64,000 nt of DNA, from contig NZ_CP126969.1 of the NCBI RefSeq assembly GCF_030252165.1, positions 1,736,001 through 1,800,000 of the forward strand, in the 5' to 3' direction. The translations under genes and the position numbers were made by a program. This document shows, piece after piece, positions 30,435 through 39,427 of the stretch. Positions within the stretch are counted from its first letter, which is position 1. Every line of letters begins with the position of its first letter. The DNA is from Corynebacterium breve (GTDB taxonomy: Bacteria > Actinomycetota > Actinomycetes > Mycobacteriales > Mycobacteriaceae). A model generated the notes under the pieces. The model was not told the DNA's origin. It made no database searches and saw only the letters and a list, made by a program, of their open reading frames with translations.

Positions 30435-31205
30435 GTGACGACATCTCCTCACGTCCAATCACTGAGTCGAGGCTTGGCAGTCATTCGCACCTTTGATAGA
30501 CAGCACCCCCGACAGACTTTGGCGCAAGTCGCCGAAGCCACCGGGCTTGCGCGTGCTACGGCGCGACGATTCCTTCACACGCTGGTCGCAGAGGGCTACG
30601 CAGACACAGACGGCTCTGAATTCTGGCTTACACCTTCAGTCCTCGAGCTGGGCTACGCCTACATGTCCAGCTTGGGCCTTCCCGCGATTGCCCAACCGCA
30701 CCTAGAAAAGCTTTCGCGCACTATCGACGAATCCTGCTCCCTGTCTCTCCTCGATGGCCACGATGTGGTCTACGTAGGACGAGTCCCGGTACGCAAAATC
30801 ATGACGGTCAACATCACGATCGGCACCCGCTTTCCGGCCCATGCGGCTTCGATGGGCCGAGTGCTATTGGCCTATTTGCCACCGGCAGAGCTGGATGAGT
30901 ACTTCGCCACGTCTCGTCGTAAAGCGCTCACCCCGCGCACAATTGTCGACGAAGTTGAGCTCCGTGCGGTCTTTGAGCAAATCCGCAAAGACGGCTGGGC
31001 TGTCGTGGACCAAGAGCTGGAACCTGGACTTCGGTCACTTGCAGCACCGGTATTCAATGGCGACAACGAAGTCGTCGCGGCTGTGAACATCTCCACACAG
31101 GCCGCGGTCCACGAGCAAGACGAACTATTTGACACCTTCCTGCCCGAACTCTTAGCCACCTGTCGAGCAATCTCCAACGACATCGCAACGACCCATCAGT
31201 CTTAG
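30435..31205 (+). CDS. pcaR: IclR-family regulator of the beta-ketoadipate genes
   Basis: 256 residues from a GTG start with AAGGAG 8 bases upstream; homology begins at this point (TTSPHVQSLSRGLAVIRTF). The winged helix-turn-helix holds TLAQVAEATGLARATARRFLHTL (pattern residues about 28-50). The effector domain has the GTRFPAHAASMGRVLLAYL block and AAPVFNGDNEVVAAVNIS, typical of PcaR/PobR/CatR relatives. It is divergent from pcaIJ and directly upstream of pcaF-pcaD, so it probably controls both units. Confidence 0.9.
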   Translation: MTTSPHVQSLSRGLAVIRTFDRQHPRQTLAQVAEATGLARATARRFLHTLVAEGYADTDGSEFWLTPSVLELGYAYMSSLGLPAIAQPHLEKLSRTIDESCSLSLLDGHDVVYVGRVPVRKIMTVNITIGTRFPAHAASMGRVLLAYLPPAELDEYFATSRRKALTPRTIVDEVELRAVFEQIRKDGWAVVDQELEPGLRSLAAPVFNGDNEVVAAVNISTQAAVHEQDELFDTFLPELLATCRAISNDIATTHQS

Positions 31206-31215
31206 AAAGGACATC

Positions 31216-32442
31216 ATGAACCAGCCAACAGATATCGTTATCTGCCATCCGAAGCGCACCCCGGTCGGACGTTACGGAGGCGCCTTTACAACGGTGTCCG
31301 TCCAAGACCTCGCTTCTACGGTTGTCAAAGCCGTAATGCAAGACTCCGGCCTGCGCGCCGAAGACGTTGACGATCTGATTCTTGGCCAGGCCTCACCAAA
31401 CGGCGCCGCCCCTGCACTCGGCCGCGTGGTTGCTCTCGATGCGGGCCTTGGCCAAACTGTCCCGGGCATGCAGCTGGACCGCCGATGCGGTTCTGGCCTT
31501 CAGGCGATTGCTACTGCTGCTGCTCACATCGCTTCTGGTGCCGCCGAACTCATCATCGCCGGTGGTGCAGAATCGATGTCTCGCACGGAATACACCGTTG
31601 ATGCCGACATTCGCTGGGGCAAAAAGGGTGGCGACATGGTGCTGCACGATCGTCTCGCGGAAGGACGCGAGAAGGCGGGCGGCAAGAATCACCCAATCCC
31701 TGGCGGCATGATCGAGACCGCTGAAAACCTCCGACGCGAATACAATATCCCGCGTGATGCTCAGGATGAGCTCTCCTACAACTCGCACAAGCGCGCAGCG
31801 GCAGCAACCGATGCGGGCTTCTTTAGCGCAGAGATCGTTCCAGTAGAGGTTCCTCAGCGCAAAGGTGACCCAATTATCGTTGACACCGACGAACACATTC
31901 GCCCGGATACCACGATGGAGTCGCTGTCCAAGCTCCGCCCAGTCATGGGACGCCAGGACCAGGAAGCAACCGTGACCGCAGGCAACGCCTCGGGCCAGAA
32001 CGATGGCGCTGCGGCCATGATTGTGACCACCCGCGCGAAGGCAGAAGAACTTGGTCTCACCCCTGCTGCCCTCTTCCGCGGCTGGGCAGTTGCAGGCGTT
32101 GCGCCAGAGACAATGGGCATCGGCCCAGTCGCCGCGACGAAGAAACTATTCGATCGTCTTGACCTAAGCTTTGACGATATCGACCTCATCGAGCTCAACG
32201 AGGCTTTCGCTGCCCAAGCCCTCGCCTGCCTGAACGAATGGGGCATTTCGCCTGACGACGAGCGCCTGAATCCTTCCGGCTCCGGCATCTCACTAGGCCA
32301 CCCAGTCGGCGCTACTGGCGCACGCATGATGGTGACCGCTTCCCACTACATGGCACGCACTGATGCAAAGCGCGCACTGGTCACCATGTGCATCGGTGGC
32401 GGCCAGGGCCTTGCAGCAGTGATCGAGAAGGAAGAGAACTAA
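31216..32442 (+). CDS. pcaF: 3-oxoadipyl-CoA thiolase
   Basis: 408 residues of the thiolase family. The acyl-binding Cys lies in LDRRCGSGLQAI (near residue 91), GGAESMSRTEY follows, NEAFAAQALACL carries the active His/Asn region, and GHPVGATGARM plus CIGGGQGLA close the active site. Cleaves 3-oxoadipyl-CoA to succinyl-CoA and acetyl-CoA. Ten bases behind pcaR and overlapping pcaD by one base (TAATG). An acetoacetyl-CoA thiolase role is possible by sequence; context favours PcaF. Confidence 0.9.
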   Translation: MNQPTDIVICHPKRTPVGRYGGAFTTVSVQDLASTVVKAVMQDSGLRAEDVDDLILGQASPNGAAPALGRVVALDAGLGQTVPGMQLDRRCGSGLQAIATAAAHIASGAAELIIAGGAESMSRTEYTVDADIRWGKKGGDMVLHDRLAEGREKAGGKNHPIPGGMIETAENLRREYNIPRDAQDELSYNSHKRAAAATDAGFFSAEIVPVEVPQRKGDPIIVDTDEHIRPDTTMESLSKLRPVMGRQDQEATVTAGNASGQNDGAAAMIVTTRAKAEELGLTPAALFRGWAVAGVAPETMGIGPVAATKKLFDRLDLSFDDIDLIELNEAFAAQALACLNEWGISPDDERLNPSGSGISLGHPVGATGARMMVTASHYMARTDAKRALVTMCIGGGQGLAAVIEKEEN

Positions 32443-33209
32443 TGACAAACTTAAACTTGGTACAAAAAGGCGAAGAGACCAACGACAAGGTGGTAGTTTT
32501 CGTCGGCTCGATCGCTTCTACCACCGAGATGTGGGCACCACAGCTGGACGCTTTGGCAGCGGACTACCGCGTGATTGCCGTTGACCACCGTGGCCATGGT
32601 GGTTCTCCGCTGGCCGATGTCGCCGAAGGCGAAGCTTCCATTGCAATGTTCAGCGAGGACATTTTGTCTGCTCTCAGTGACGCTGGCGTTGAAGACTTTG
32701 CCGTCGTAGGGCTGTCCTTGGGCGGTGCCGTCGCCCAGTATCTGGCAGCACATTCGCCGCGTGTAACCAAGGCCGTATTCGCCTGCACCGCCGCTTATTT
32801 CGGTGGTCCGGAAAAGTGGGAGCCACGCGCCGAGCTCACCCGCGCAGAAGGCATGGCACCGATGGTCGATGCGGTTGTGTCCCTGTGGCTCACAGAGGAT
32901 TTCCGCGACTCGCACCCTGAGGTCGAGCAAGCGGCCAAAGACATGGTGCTTTCCGTCTCCGGCGACGGCTACGCCCAGTGCTCCGATGCACTGGCAAAGT
33001 GGGATTTCCGAGACGAGTTAAGCGCCATCACTTGCCCTGTGTTGACCATCGCCGGCGAGCTGGACGAATCCACGCCGCCTGCAACTGTCGCCGCAATCGC
33101 CGAAGGTATCAGCGGACCGAAGCAATCTGTTGTCGTACCGGGTGCCCATGTTCCAACCCTTGAGGCGCCCGAGGAGTTCACTCGGGCGCTGCGCGATTTC
33201 CTGCGTTGA
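32442..33209 (+). CDS. pcaD: 3-oxoadipate enol-lactonase
   Basis: 255-residue alpha/beta hydrolase. The nucleophile Ser lies in VGLSLGGAVAQ (near residue 94), the acid is Asp in AGELDEST and the His is in PGAHVPTLEAP. HRGHGGSP is the oxyanion region. Hydrolyses 3-oxoadipate enol-lactone, the step that follows CatC. The start is the ATG overlapping the pcaF stop, which also matches where homology begins. It stands alone and is not fused to a decarboxylase as in PcaL of some actinobacteria. Confidence 0.9.
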   Translation: MTNLNLVQKGEETNDKVVVFVGSIASTTEMWAPQLDALAADYRVIAVDHRGHGGSPLADVAEGEASIAMFSEDILSALSDAGVEDFAVVGLSLGGAVAQYLAAHSPRVTKAVFACTAAYFGGPEKWEPRAELTRAEGMAPMVDAVVSLWLTEDFRDSHPEVEQAAKDMVLSVSGDGYAQCSDALAKWDFRDELSAITCPVLTIAGELDESTPPATVAAIAEGISGPKQSVVVPGAHVPTLEAPEEFTRALRDFLR

Positions 33210-33217
33210 TTAGATTC

Positions 33218-33297
33218 GTGTGGGACGCTGCTCTGACCGTCTAAACCGCCACGATCCCTAGCACCGATACTTTATCGGGCGCTAATGTGTCCCACAC
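33218..33297. promoter_or_regulatory. Long-range dyad with inner hairpin before benE
   Basis: GTGTGGGAC (33218-33226) pairs with GTCCCACAC (33289-33297). Inside, CCGATA and TATCGG (33264-33278) form a tight hairpin extended by GC pairs. No U-tract follows on either side. It could be a folded leader of benE, a pcaD end structure or an operator pair. Confidence 0.4.
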
Positions 33298-33355
33298 CAC
33301 ATCCTTTTAAGGTATCGTGCGTAGAACGGTATAGACCTCAACCTGGGAGATTTTG

Positions 33356-34588
33356 ATGAACAACTCGCTCTGGGGGGCTATCGAGCGCCCACGGCATAAG
33401 CGACCAACACCCGGCGAAATTATCCGCGATATGGGCCCGCAAGAGATCGGAAACGCGCTCGTCGCCCTGATCTTTTCCGCATCCGGCCCCGTCGCCGTCA
33501 TTCTCGCCGCGGCTGCAGCAGGCAATCTTTCCCCGGAGCAGACTTCTTCCTGGGTGATGGGTGCGCTTTTGGGAAACGGCTTTGTCACGCTTATCACGAG
33601 CTACTTCTACCGCTCGCCTATGGCGTATTACTGGACAATCCCGGGCACAGTTCTCGTCGGTGATGCACTCACCCACTTATCCCTCAACGAGGTCGTGGGT
33701 GCATACATGGCTACCGGTCTACTTGTCTTTTTCCTCGGTTGGACGGGTCTGATCGGTCGCATTATGAGTTTGATCCCAGCGACCATCGTGATGGCCATGG
33801 TCGCTGGCGTGTTCTTACGGTTTGGTGTTGACCTGATCCAATCGCTTATCGACGACCCCGTTATCGCACTTCCCATGACCGTGGTATTTATTGCCCTTAC
33901 CATGATCCCGGTGATTGCTCGATGGGTTCCGCCTGTCGCCACGGCCGCGATTCTCGGCACCCTGATCGCAATCGTTTCTGGACAGTTCGCGGGCGATATC
34001 ACCGAGAACGGCATCATCGCGCAGCCTCATTTTGTTAGCCCGGAATTCTCGTGGGCGGCAATGGTTGAACTTGTCATTCCACTGGCCATCACGGTCGTAT
34101 TCGTCCAGAACGGCCAAGGTGTCGCGGTTCTTGCGGCGGCGGGCCACAATCAGGGAGTGAATCTCTCTGCCGCAGTTTCCGGGCTCTGGACGATTCCGGT
34201 CGGGCTGATCGGGTGTGCTCCTACCTGTCTTACTGGCCCCACGAACGCTCTGATCGTATCCAGCAAAGATCACTCCCGCCATTATGCTTCCGCCATTGCT
34301 AACGGCTGGAGCGCGATCGCCGTGGGCCTTGTCGCGCCTGTGTTCGTGGGTTTCATGCTTGCGATGCCAACGTCGTTCATCTCAGCGTTGGCTGGACTGG
34401 CTATGCTGGTGCCCCTGCGCAATGCCTTTGTTGCTGGCTTTGCGGGCCCGTTTTCCACCGGTGCGCTGGTGTGCTTTCTAGTCACCATTACAGAGGTAAC
34501 GTTCCTCGGACTAACATCGCCCTTCTGGGGTTTGGTCTCTGGCGTCATCGTTGGTTTCTTGCTCGACCGAAAAGAGCAGTCCAAGTAG
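33356..34588 (+). CDS. benE: Benzoate permease, BenE family
   Basis: 410 residues, almost entirely hydrophobic, with about 11-12 membrane helices. SPMAYYWTIPGTVLVGDAL, TGPTNALIVSS and the QNGQGVAVLAAAGH region match benzoate/H+ symporters of the BenE family. The start is the ATG at 33356 with GGGAGA 5 bases upstream; an in-frame TTG immediately before is less likely. It stands between pcaD and a strong terminator facing catB, about 2.7 kb from the catA-benA control region. Confidence 0.92.
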   Translation: MNNSLWGAIERPRHKRPTPGEIIRDMGPQEIGNALVALIFSASGPVAVILAAAAAGNLSPEQTSSWVMGALLGNGFVTLITSYFYRSPMAYYWTIPGTVLVGDALTHLSLNEVVGAYMATGLLVFFLGWTGLIGRIMSLIPATIVMAMVAGVFLRFGVDLIQSLIDDPVIALPMTVVFIALTMIPVIARWVPPVATAAILGTLIAIVSGQFAGDITENGIIAQPHFVSPEFSWAAMVELVIPLAITVVFVQNGQGVAVLAAAGHNQGVNLSAAVSGLWTIPVGLIGCAPTCLTGPTNALIVSSKDHSRHYASAIANGWSAIAVGLVAPVFVGFMLAMPTSFISALAGLAMLVPLRNAFVAGFAGPFSTGALVCFLVTITEVTFLGLTSPFWGLVSGVIVGFLLDRKEQSK

Positions 34589-34602
34589 CTGCTGGAAACA
34601 CC

Positions 34603-34636
34603 AAGGCCGGCTGGGGCACATACCCCAGCCGGCCTT
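34603..34636. terminator. Bidirectional terminator between benE and catB
   Basis: Perfect 14-base arms AAGGCCGGCTGGGG and CCCCAGCCGGCCTT with a 6-base loop between convergent genes. Confidence 0.85.
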
Positions 34637-34653
34637 CTTCCGCATGCCTCGCG

Positions 34654-35775
34654 TTAGTCGCGTGCGAACGCCTTGACCTTGTCCCAGTCGGGCTCTAGAC
34701 CAAGACCTGGTCCTTCAGGGAGGCGAACAACGCCATCTTCATAGACCAAATCCTCGGTGGTGTAGGACTCCTTAAGTAGCATCGGACCAAAGAGCTCGGA
34801 GCCAAAGGTGATAGCCGGAGTAGCACACGCAAAGTGCAACGACGCCGCGGTACCGAAAGGCCCTTCTAGAGAAGTAGCACCGTGGCAGGCAAGACCAGCG
34901 GCCTCGGCGATAGCTGCAGTCTTCTTCGACTCTTGGAGACCACCCAACTTGGTGGTCTTCAGCGCGATCACATCGGCGGCTTGCGCCTTCGCCACAGCCA
35001 GAGCGTCTGCTGGGGAGCAGACTGACTCATCCGCCATGACCGGAACGCCGATACGCGTAGTAATCTCGCGCAGAGTGTCGATGTCGTGAGCGGGGGTTGG
35101 CTGTTCGAAGAGCTCGACTCCCGCTTCGGCAAGGCGTGGCAGGAAGCGCAGCGCGGTGATGCGATCCCAACGCGCATTGACATCGATGCGCAGCCCCACC
35201 TTGCCGTTGAGAGCGTCGGAAAGCTCCGCAATGCGCTTGGTGTCTACATCGGGGTCGCCGGAGCCCATCTTTAGCTTGAAGGACTTGTGTCCGTGGCTTT
35301 CGATGCGCTCCTCGATTTCTGCAACCGCTTGATCCAGTGGCAGAACCCCGAGCGCCCACGTCACATCGATGTCATCGCGGAAGCGACCGCCCAAAAGGTC
35401 GCGCACTTGGATTCCCAATGCACGAGCCCACGCGTCATGCATCGCAACGTCCACCGCAGCCTTGGCAAAGCGCATATTGGCTACAGAACCTTCGAAGTCA
35501 TCGAGAATCTTGACCAGCTCGTTAACCTCACGGCCCTTCATAATCGGCGCAAGGTGTCCATCGATGATCACCTTCATGGTTTCTGCGGACTCGCCACCCC
35601 ACCACGGGCCGCCTGGAACGACACCTTCGCCGTAGCCCTTAACACCACCGTCGAGCACTACCTCGACAAGAAGAATCGGCTGGGCGGTGGCCGTGTAGGT
35701 TGCAAACCCGTGCGGACGAATGAGTGGAACATCGAGCAGTGACGTGTTTACTTGAGCAATCGTTAGATCAGACAT
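34654..35775 (-). CDS. catB: Muconate cycloisomerase
   Basis: 373 residues of the enolase superfamily. The KxK-type catalytic region is HKSFKLKMGSGDPDVD, metal ligands lie in LRIDVNARW, FEQPTP and MADESV, and the second catalytic Lys is in VIALKTTKLGGL. Converts cis,cis-muconate to muconolactone. AAGGAG precedes the ATG. It follows catA after an imperfectly U-tailed hairpin, so transcription from the catA promoter probably continues in part. Confidence 0.94.
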   Translation of the reverse strand: MSDLTIAQVNTSLLDVPLIRPHGFATYTATAQPILLVEVVLDGGVKGYGEGVVPGGPWWGGESAETMKVIIDGHLAPIMKGREVNELVKILDDFEGSVANMRFAKAAVDVAMHDAWARALGIQVRDLLGGRFRDDIDVTWALGVLPLDQAVAEIEERIESHGHKSFKLKMGSGDPDVDTKRIAELSDALNGKVGLRIDVNARWDRITALRFLPRLAEAGVELFEQPTPAHDIDTLREITTRIGVPVMADESVCSPADALAVAKAQAADVIALKTTKLGGLQESKKTAAIAEAAGLACHGATSLEGPFGTAASLHFACATPAITFGSELFGPMLLKESYTTEDLVYEDGVVRLPEGPGLGLEPDWDKVKAFARD

Positions 35776-35797
35776 TCTTTTCTCCTTGCTAGCACTT

Positions 35798-35835
35798 CAA
35801 GCCCCCGCATACACCGTATGGGATGCGGGGGCTTG
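35798..35835 (-). terminator. Hairpin between catA and catB
   Basis: Thirteen-base arms CAAGCCCCCGCAT and ATGCGGGGGCTTG enclose 12 bases. No run of T follows on the minus strand, so it may attenuate or protect mRNA instead of fully terminating. Confidence 0.6.
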
Positions 35836-35861
35836 TTGGTGTGTTCGGTTAAGAACCCAGA

Positions 35862-36743
<882 letters not shown>

Positions 36744-36940
36744 TTATGTGGGGATGGGGTTTTTACTCGCCTGCCCCGCTTCACGATCTGGGCTGACGGC
36801 GTAGTCAAAGTGTGGCCCAAAGCACGTTGGGTATGCAATAGGGGGTAACTCACCGGAATGGGTCCCTACACTCCGAAAACCGCTCCCTGCCCGGAACCGT
36901 GCAGCTAGCGCACGGGTCGTTCACAGGGCGAACAAACAAG

Positions 36941-36967
36941 CCCCTATCCAAGGCTAGGGATATGCCC
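36941..36967. promoter_or_regulatory. Paired element, catA-proximal copy
   Basis: Contains CCCTATCCAAGGCTAGGGAT, itself a dyad (CCCTA...TAGGG). Differs from the benA-proximal copy at two of 20 positions. Likely activator site, BenR being the obvious candidate. Confidence 0.55.
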
Positions 36968-37053
36968 AATTTTCCGGGGGTACCGCACCAAGAATTGACA
37001 GATCCCTTACCCCACCCTCCACTGCCTGCGGAAATAACCACTGAAAACCGCAC

Positions 37054-37079
37054 CCCCTACCCAAGCCTAGGGATTACCC
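37054..37079. promoter_or_regulatory. Paired element, benA-proximal copy
   Basis: Contains CCCTACCCAAGCCTAGGGAT, 113 bases from the first copy and ending just before the candidate -35 of benA, an activator-like position. Confidence 0.55.
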
Positions 37080-37081
37080 GA

Positions 37082-37110
37082 ATGTGATACAGGTCATTAT
37101 TAGGCACAAT
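37082..37110 (+). promoter_or_regulatory. Candidate benA promoter with GlxR/CRP-like site
   Basis: TGTGAT (37083-37088) and CACAAT (37105-37110), 16 bases apart, form a plausible weak promoter. TGTGA-N6-TCATT (37083-37098) matches the GlxR/CRP pattern TGTGA-N6-TCACA at 8 of 10 positions and overlaps the -35, so cAMP-GlxR control is likely. Confidence 0.45.
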
Positions 37111-37268
37111 CGACTTATCGCACCACTCAAGTTGACTTGATATGTGGGCGGATCGAAAACGCTAGCCACACGGCCGGTTTAGGTACTTAACCCAAACCTT
37201 TTCGAGTAACTCCATCCAGTTTTCCATCCAACTGCTACTAAAGCGCAAAAAGTAAAGGAAGAGCACCT

Positions 37269-38786
37269 ATGACATCCCATACAGCCGATGTTCGCGAAAT
37301 CTTGTCCCGTGCCCTGGACAATCGCCCGGAAGAAGGAGTTGTGCGCCTTCACCGCGAGATTTTCACCGATGAAGAGCTTTTCGATCTGGAGATGAAATAC
37401 ATCTTCGAAGGTAACTGGATCTTCCTTGCTCACGACTCCCAGATCCCAAATGTTGGCGACTACTTCACTACGAACATCGGTCGCCAGCCAGTCGTGATCA
37501 CCCGCTCCAAGGATGGCGAGCTCAACTGCCTGATCAACTCTTGTTCACACCGCGGCGCGATGCTCTGTCGCAAAAAGGTAGACAACCGCACCACCTTGAC
37601 CTGCCCGTTCCACGGCTGGACGTTCTCCAACGATGGTGCGCTATTGAAGGCGAAGGACGAAAAGAACGGCGCATACCCGGAGAACTTCAACACCGACGGC
37701 TCCCACAACCTACGTCGCGTTCCAAAGTTCGAGTCCTACCGTGGTTTCCTCTTCGGCTCGCTTAACGACGACGTCGTGCCACTGGATGAGTTCCTCGGCG
37801 ACACCCGCGCAATCATCGACATGCTAGTAGACCAGTCCCCAGAGGGCCTCGAGGTTCTCAAGGGCGCGTCCACCTACACCTACGACGGCAACTGGAAGCT
37901 GCAGGCAGAAAACGGCGCCGACGGTTACCACGTCTCCTCCGTGCACTGGAACTACGCAGCAACCACTTCACGCCGCTCGACCGGCGAGTCCGCCAACGAC
38001 ACCAAAGCGATGGACGCCGGTAAGTGGGGCGAACAGGGTGGCGGCTACTTCTCCTACCCTTACGGCCACCTTCTTCTCTGGTCTGAGTGGGCAAACCCAG
38101 AAGACCGCCCAGTATTCGATCGCTTGGAGGAGCTTAAGGAACTGCACGGCGAAGAGCGCGGCAAGTTCATGGTCAGCGCGTCCCGCAACCTGTGCCTCTA
38201 CCCGAACCTGTACCTCATGGACCAGTTTGGCACCCAAATCCGTCGTTGGGAGCCGGTCTCGGTAGACAAGACCGAAGTCACCATTTACTGCATCGCACCA
38301 AAGGGCGAATCTGCTGAAAACCGCGCGCAGCGCATCCGTCAGTACGAGGACTTCTTCAATGCAACCGGCATGGCTACCCCGGATGACCTCGAAGAGTTCC
38401 GCTCCTGCCAGAAGACCTACATGGCAACCTCCTTCCCTTGGAATGACATGACGCGCGGCCTGGGCCATCAGGTTGAGGGACCTAATGAGTTGGCAAAGAA
38501 GCTCGGTATGAACGAAGTTCTAAGTTCCGGCACCCGCACTGAGGACGAGGGACTCTACCCAATCCAGCACGCCTACTGGGAAGAGGTCATGGAGAAGGCA
38601 GTGGACCAGGAAGATGCAGACCTTGCTGGCCAGACCTCGAAGTTTGTGCGTGACGACGAGCGTGCATCCAAGGCAACTGTGGAGTGGGCAAAGGAACGCG
38701 CTGCAAAGAAGGCTGAATCGCAGAGCTCCGGTACCGCAGAAGCCGCGTCCGGCGGCCGTCGTGTTCGTCGTAAGCGCAAGCAGTAA
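37269..38786 (+). CDS. benA: Benzoate 1,2-dioxygenase large (alpha) subunit
   Basis: 505 residues. The Rieske [2Fe-2S] site is formed by CSHRGAMLC and CPFHGWTFS (residues about 94-122). The catalytic mononuclear iron lies in the C-terminal domain, with the bridging Asp and His ligands in [16 protein letters not shown]. Hydroxylates benzoate to the cis-diol with BenB and BenC. AAGGAAG precedes the ATG. The tail ([11 protein letters not shown]) is unusually basic and longer than in proteobacterial BenA. An internal GCTTAACGACGA element encodes Leu-Asn-Asp-Asp. Confidence 0.95.
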   Translation: MTSHTADVREILSRALDNRPEEGVVRLHREIFTDEELFDLEMKYIFEGNWIFLAHDSQIPNVGDYFTTNIGRQPVVITRSKDGELNCLINSCSHRGAMLCRKKVDNRTTLTCPFHGWTFSNDGALLKAKDEKNGAYPENFNTDGSHNLRRVPKFESYRGFLFGSLNDDVVPLDEFLGDTRAIIDMLVDQSPEGLEVLKGASTYTYDGNWKLQAENGADGYHVSSVHWNYAATTSRRSTGESANDTKAMDAGKWGEQGGGYFSYPYGHLLLWSEWANPEDRPVFDRLEELKELHGEERGKFMVSASRNLCLYPNLYLMDQFGTQIRRWEPVSVDKTEVTIYCIAPKGESAENRAQRIRQYEDFFNATGMATPDDLEEFRSCQKTYMATSFPWNDMTRGLGHQVEGPNELAKKLGMNEVLSSGTRTEDEGLYPIQHAYWEEVMEKAVDQEDADLAGQTSKFVRDDERASKATVEWAKERAAKKAESQSSGTAEAASGGRRVRRKRKQ

Positions 38787-38828
38787 TTCCCAACCACTTC
38801 ATTCTGAAATTTCAAGGAGCTTTGCACC

Positions 38829-39323
38829 ATGTCCGAAATCACCCGCGATCAGATCCTCGACTTCCTGTACTACGAAAACCGCCTTCTCGACGACCGCCAG
38901 TTTGAAGAGTGGCTAGAGTGCTACCGCCCAGACGCTGAGTACTGGATGCCGGCCTGGGATGTCGATGAGCAGCTGACCCAGGATCCTCAGACCGAGATCT
39001 CGCTGATTTACTACCCAACCCGCGCTGGTATGGAAGACCGCATTTTCCGTATCCGCACCGAGCGTTCCTCCGCGACCTCGATCCCGGACCCACGTACGGG
39101 CCATAACCTGACCAACCTGGAAATCCTGGAGCGTCGTGGACAGGAAGTCGATGTCCGCTACAACTGGATTTCCTACTACTTCCGCTACAACACCACCGAC
39201 CACTACTTCGGTACCACCTGGCTCACCATTGATTTTTCTGGTGAGAAGCCACAGATTGCGAAGAAGAAGGTCGTGTTGAAGAACGACTACATCCACCACG
39301 TGGTGGATGTCTACATGCTGTAG
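38829..39323 (+). CDS. benB: Benzoate 1,2-dioxygenase small (beta) subunit
   Basis: 164-residue ring-hydroxylating dioxygenase beta subunit, a structural partner of BenA with a cone-shaped fold. ILDFLYYENRLLDDRQFEEWL and CYRPDAEYWMPAW at the start, and RTERSSATSIPDPRTGH in the middle, fit the BenB/XylY branch. AAGGAG precedes the ATG, 42 bp behind benA. A terminator-like hairpin separates it from benC. Confidence 0.95.
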   Translation: MSEITRDQILDFLYYENRLLDDRQFEEWLECYRPDAEYWMPAWDVDEQLTQDPQTEISLIYYPTRAGMEDRIFRIRTERSSATSIPDPRTGHNLTNLEILERRGQEVDVRYNWISYYFRYNTTDHYFGTTWLTIDFSGEKPQIAKKKVVLKNDYIHHVVDVYML

Positions 39324-39330
39324 TCGCCTC

Positions 39331-39356
39331 GGGTGCCCGGCTCATCCCGGGCACCC
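39331..39356 (+). terminator. Terminator-like hairpin inside the ben operon
   Basis: Perfect 10-base arms GGGTGCCCGG and CCGGGCACCC with a 6-base loop, followed by TCCTATTTCTTTTAATTC. It lies 8 bases after benB and before benC, so it may set a higher level of BenAB than of BenCD or cap benAB mRNA. Confidence 0.7.
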
Positions 39357-39427
39357 TCCTATTTCTTTTAATTCTTAAATCATCCCCGCCCGCGCCTTTC
39401 CCGCGTGCCGGTAGAAGGAGTCCCCTC

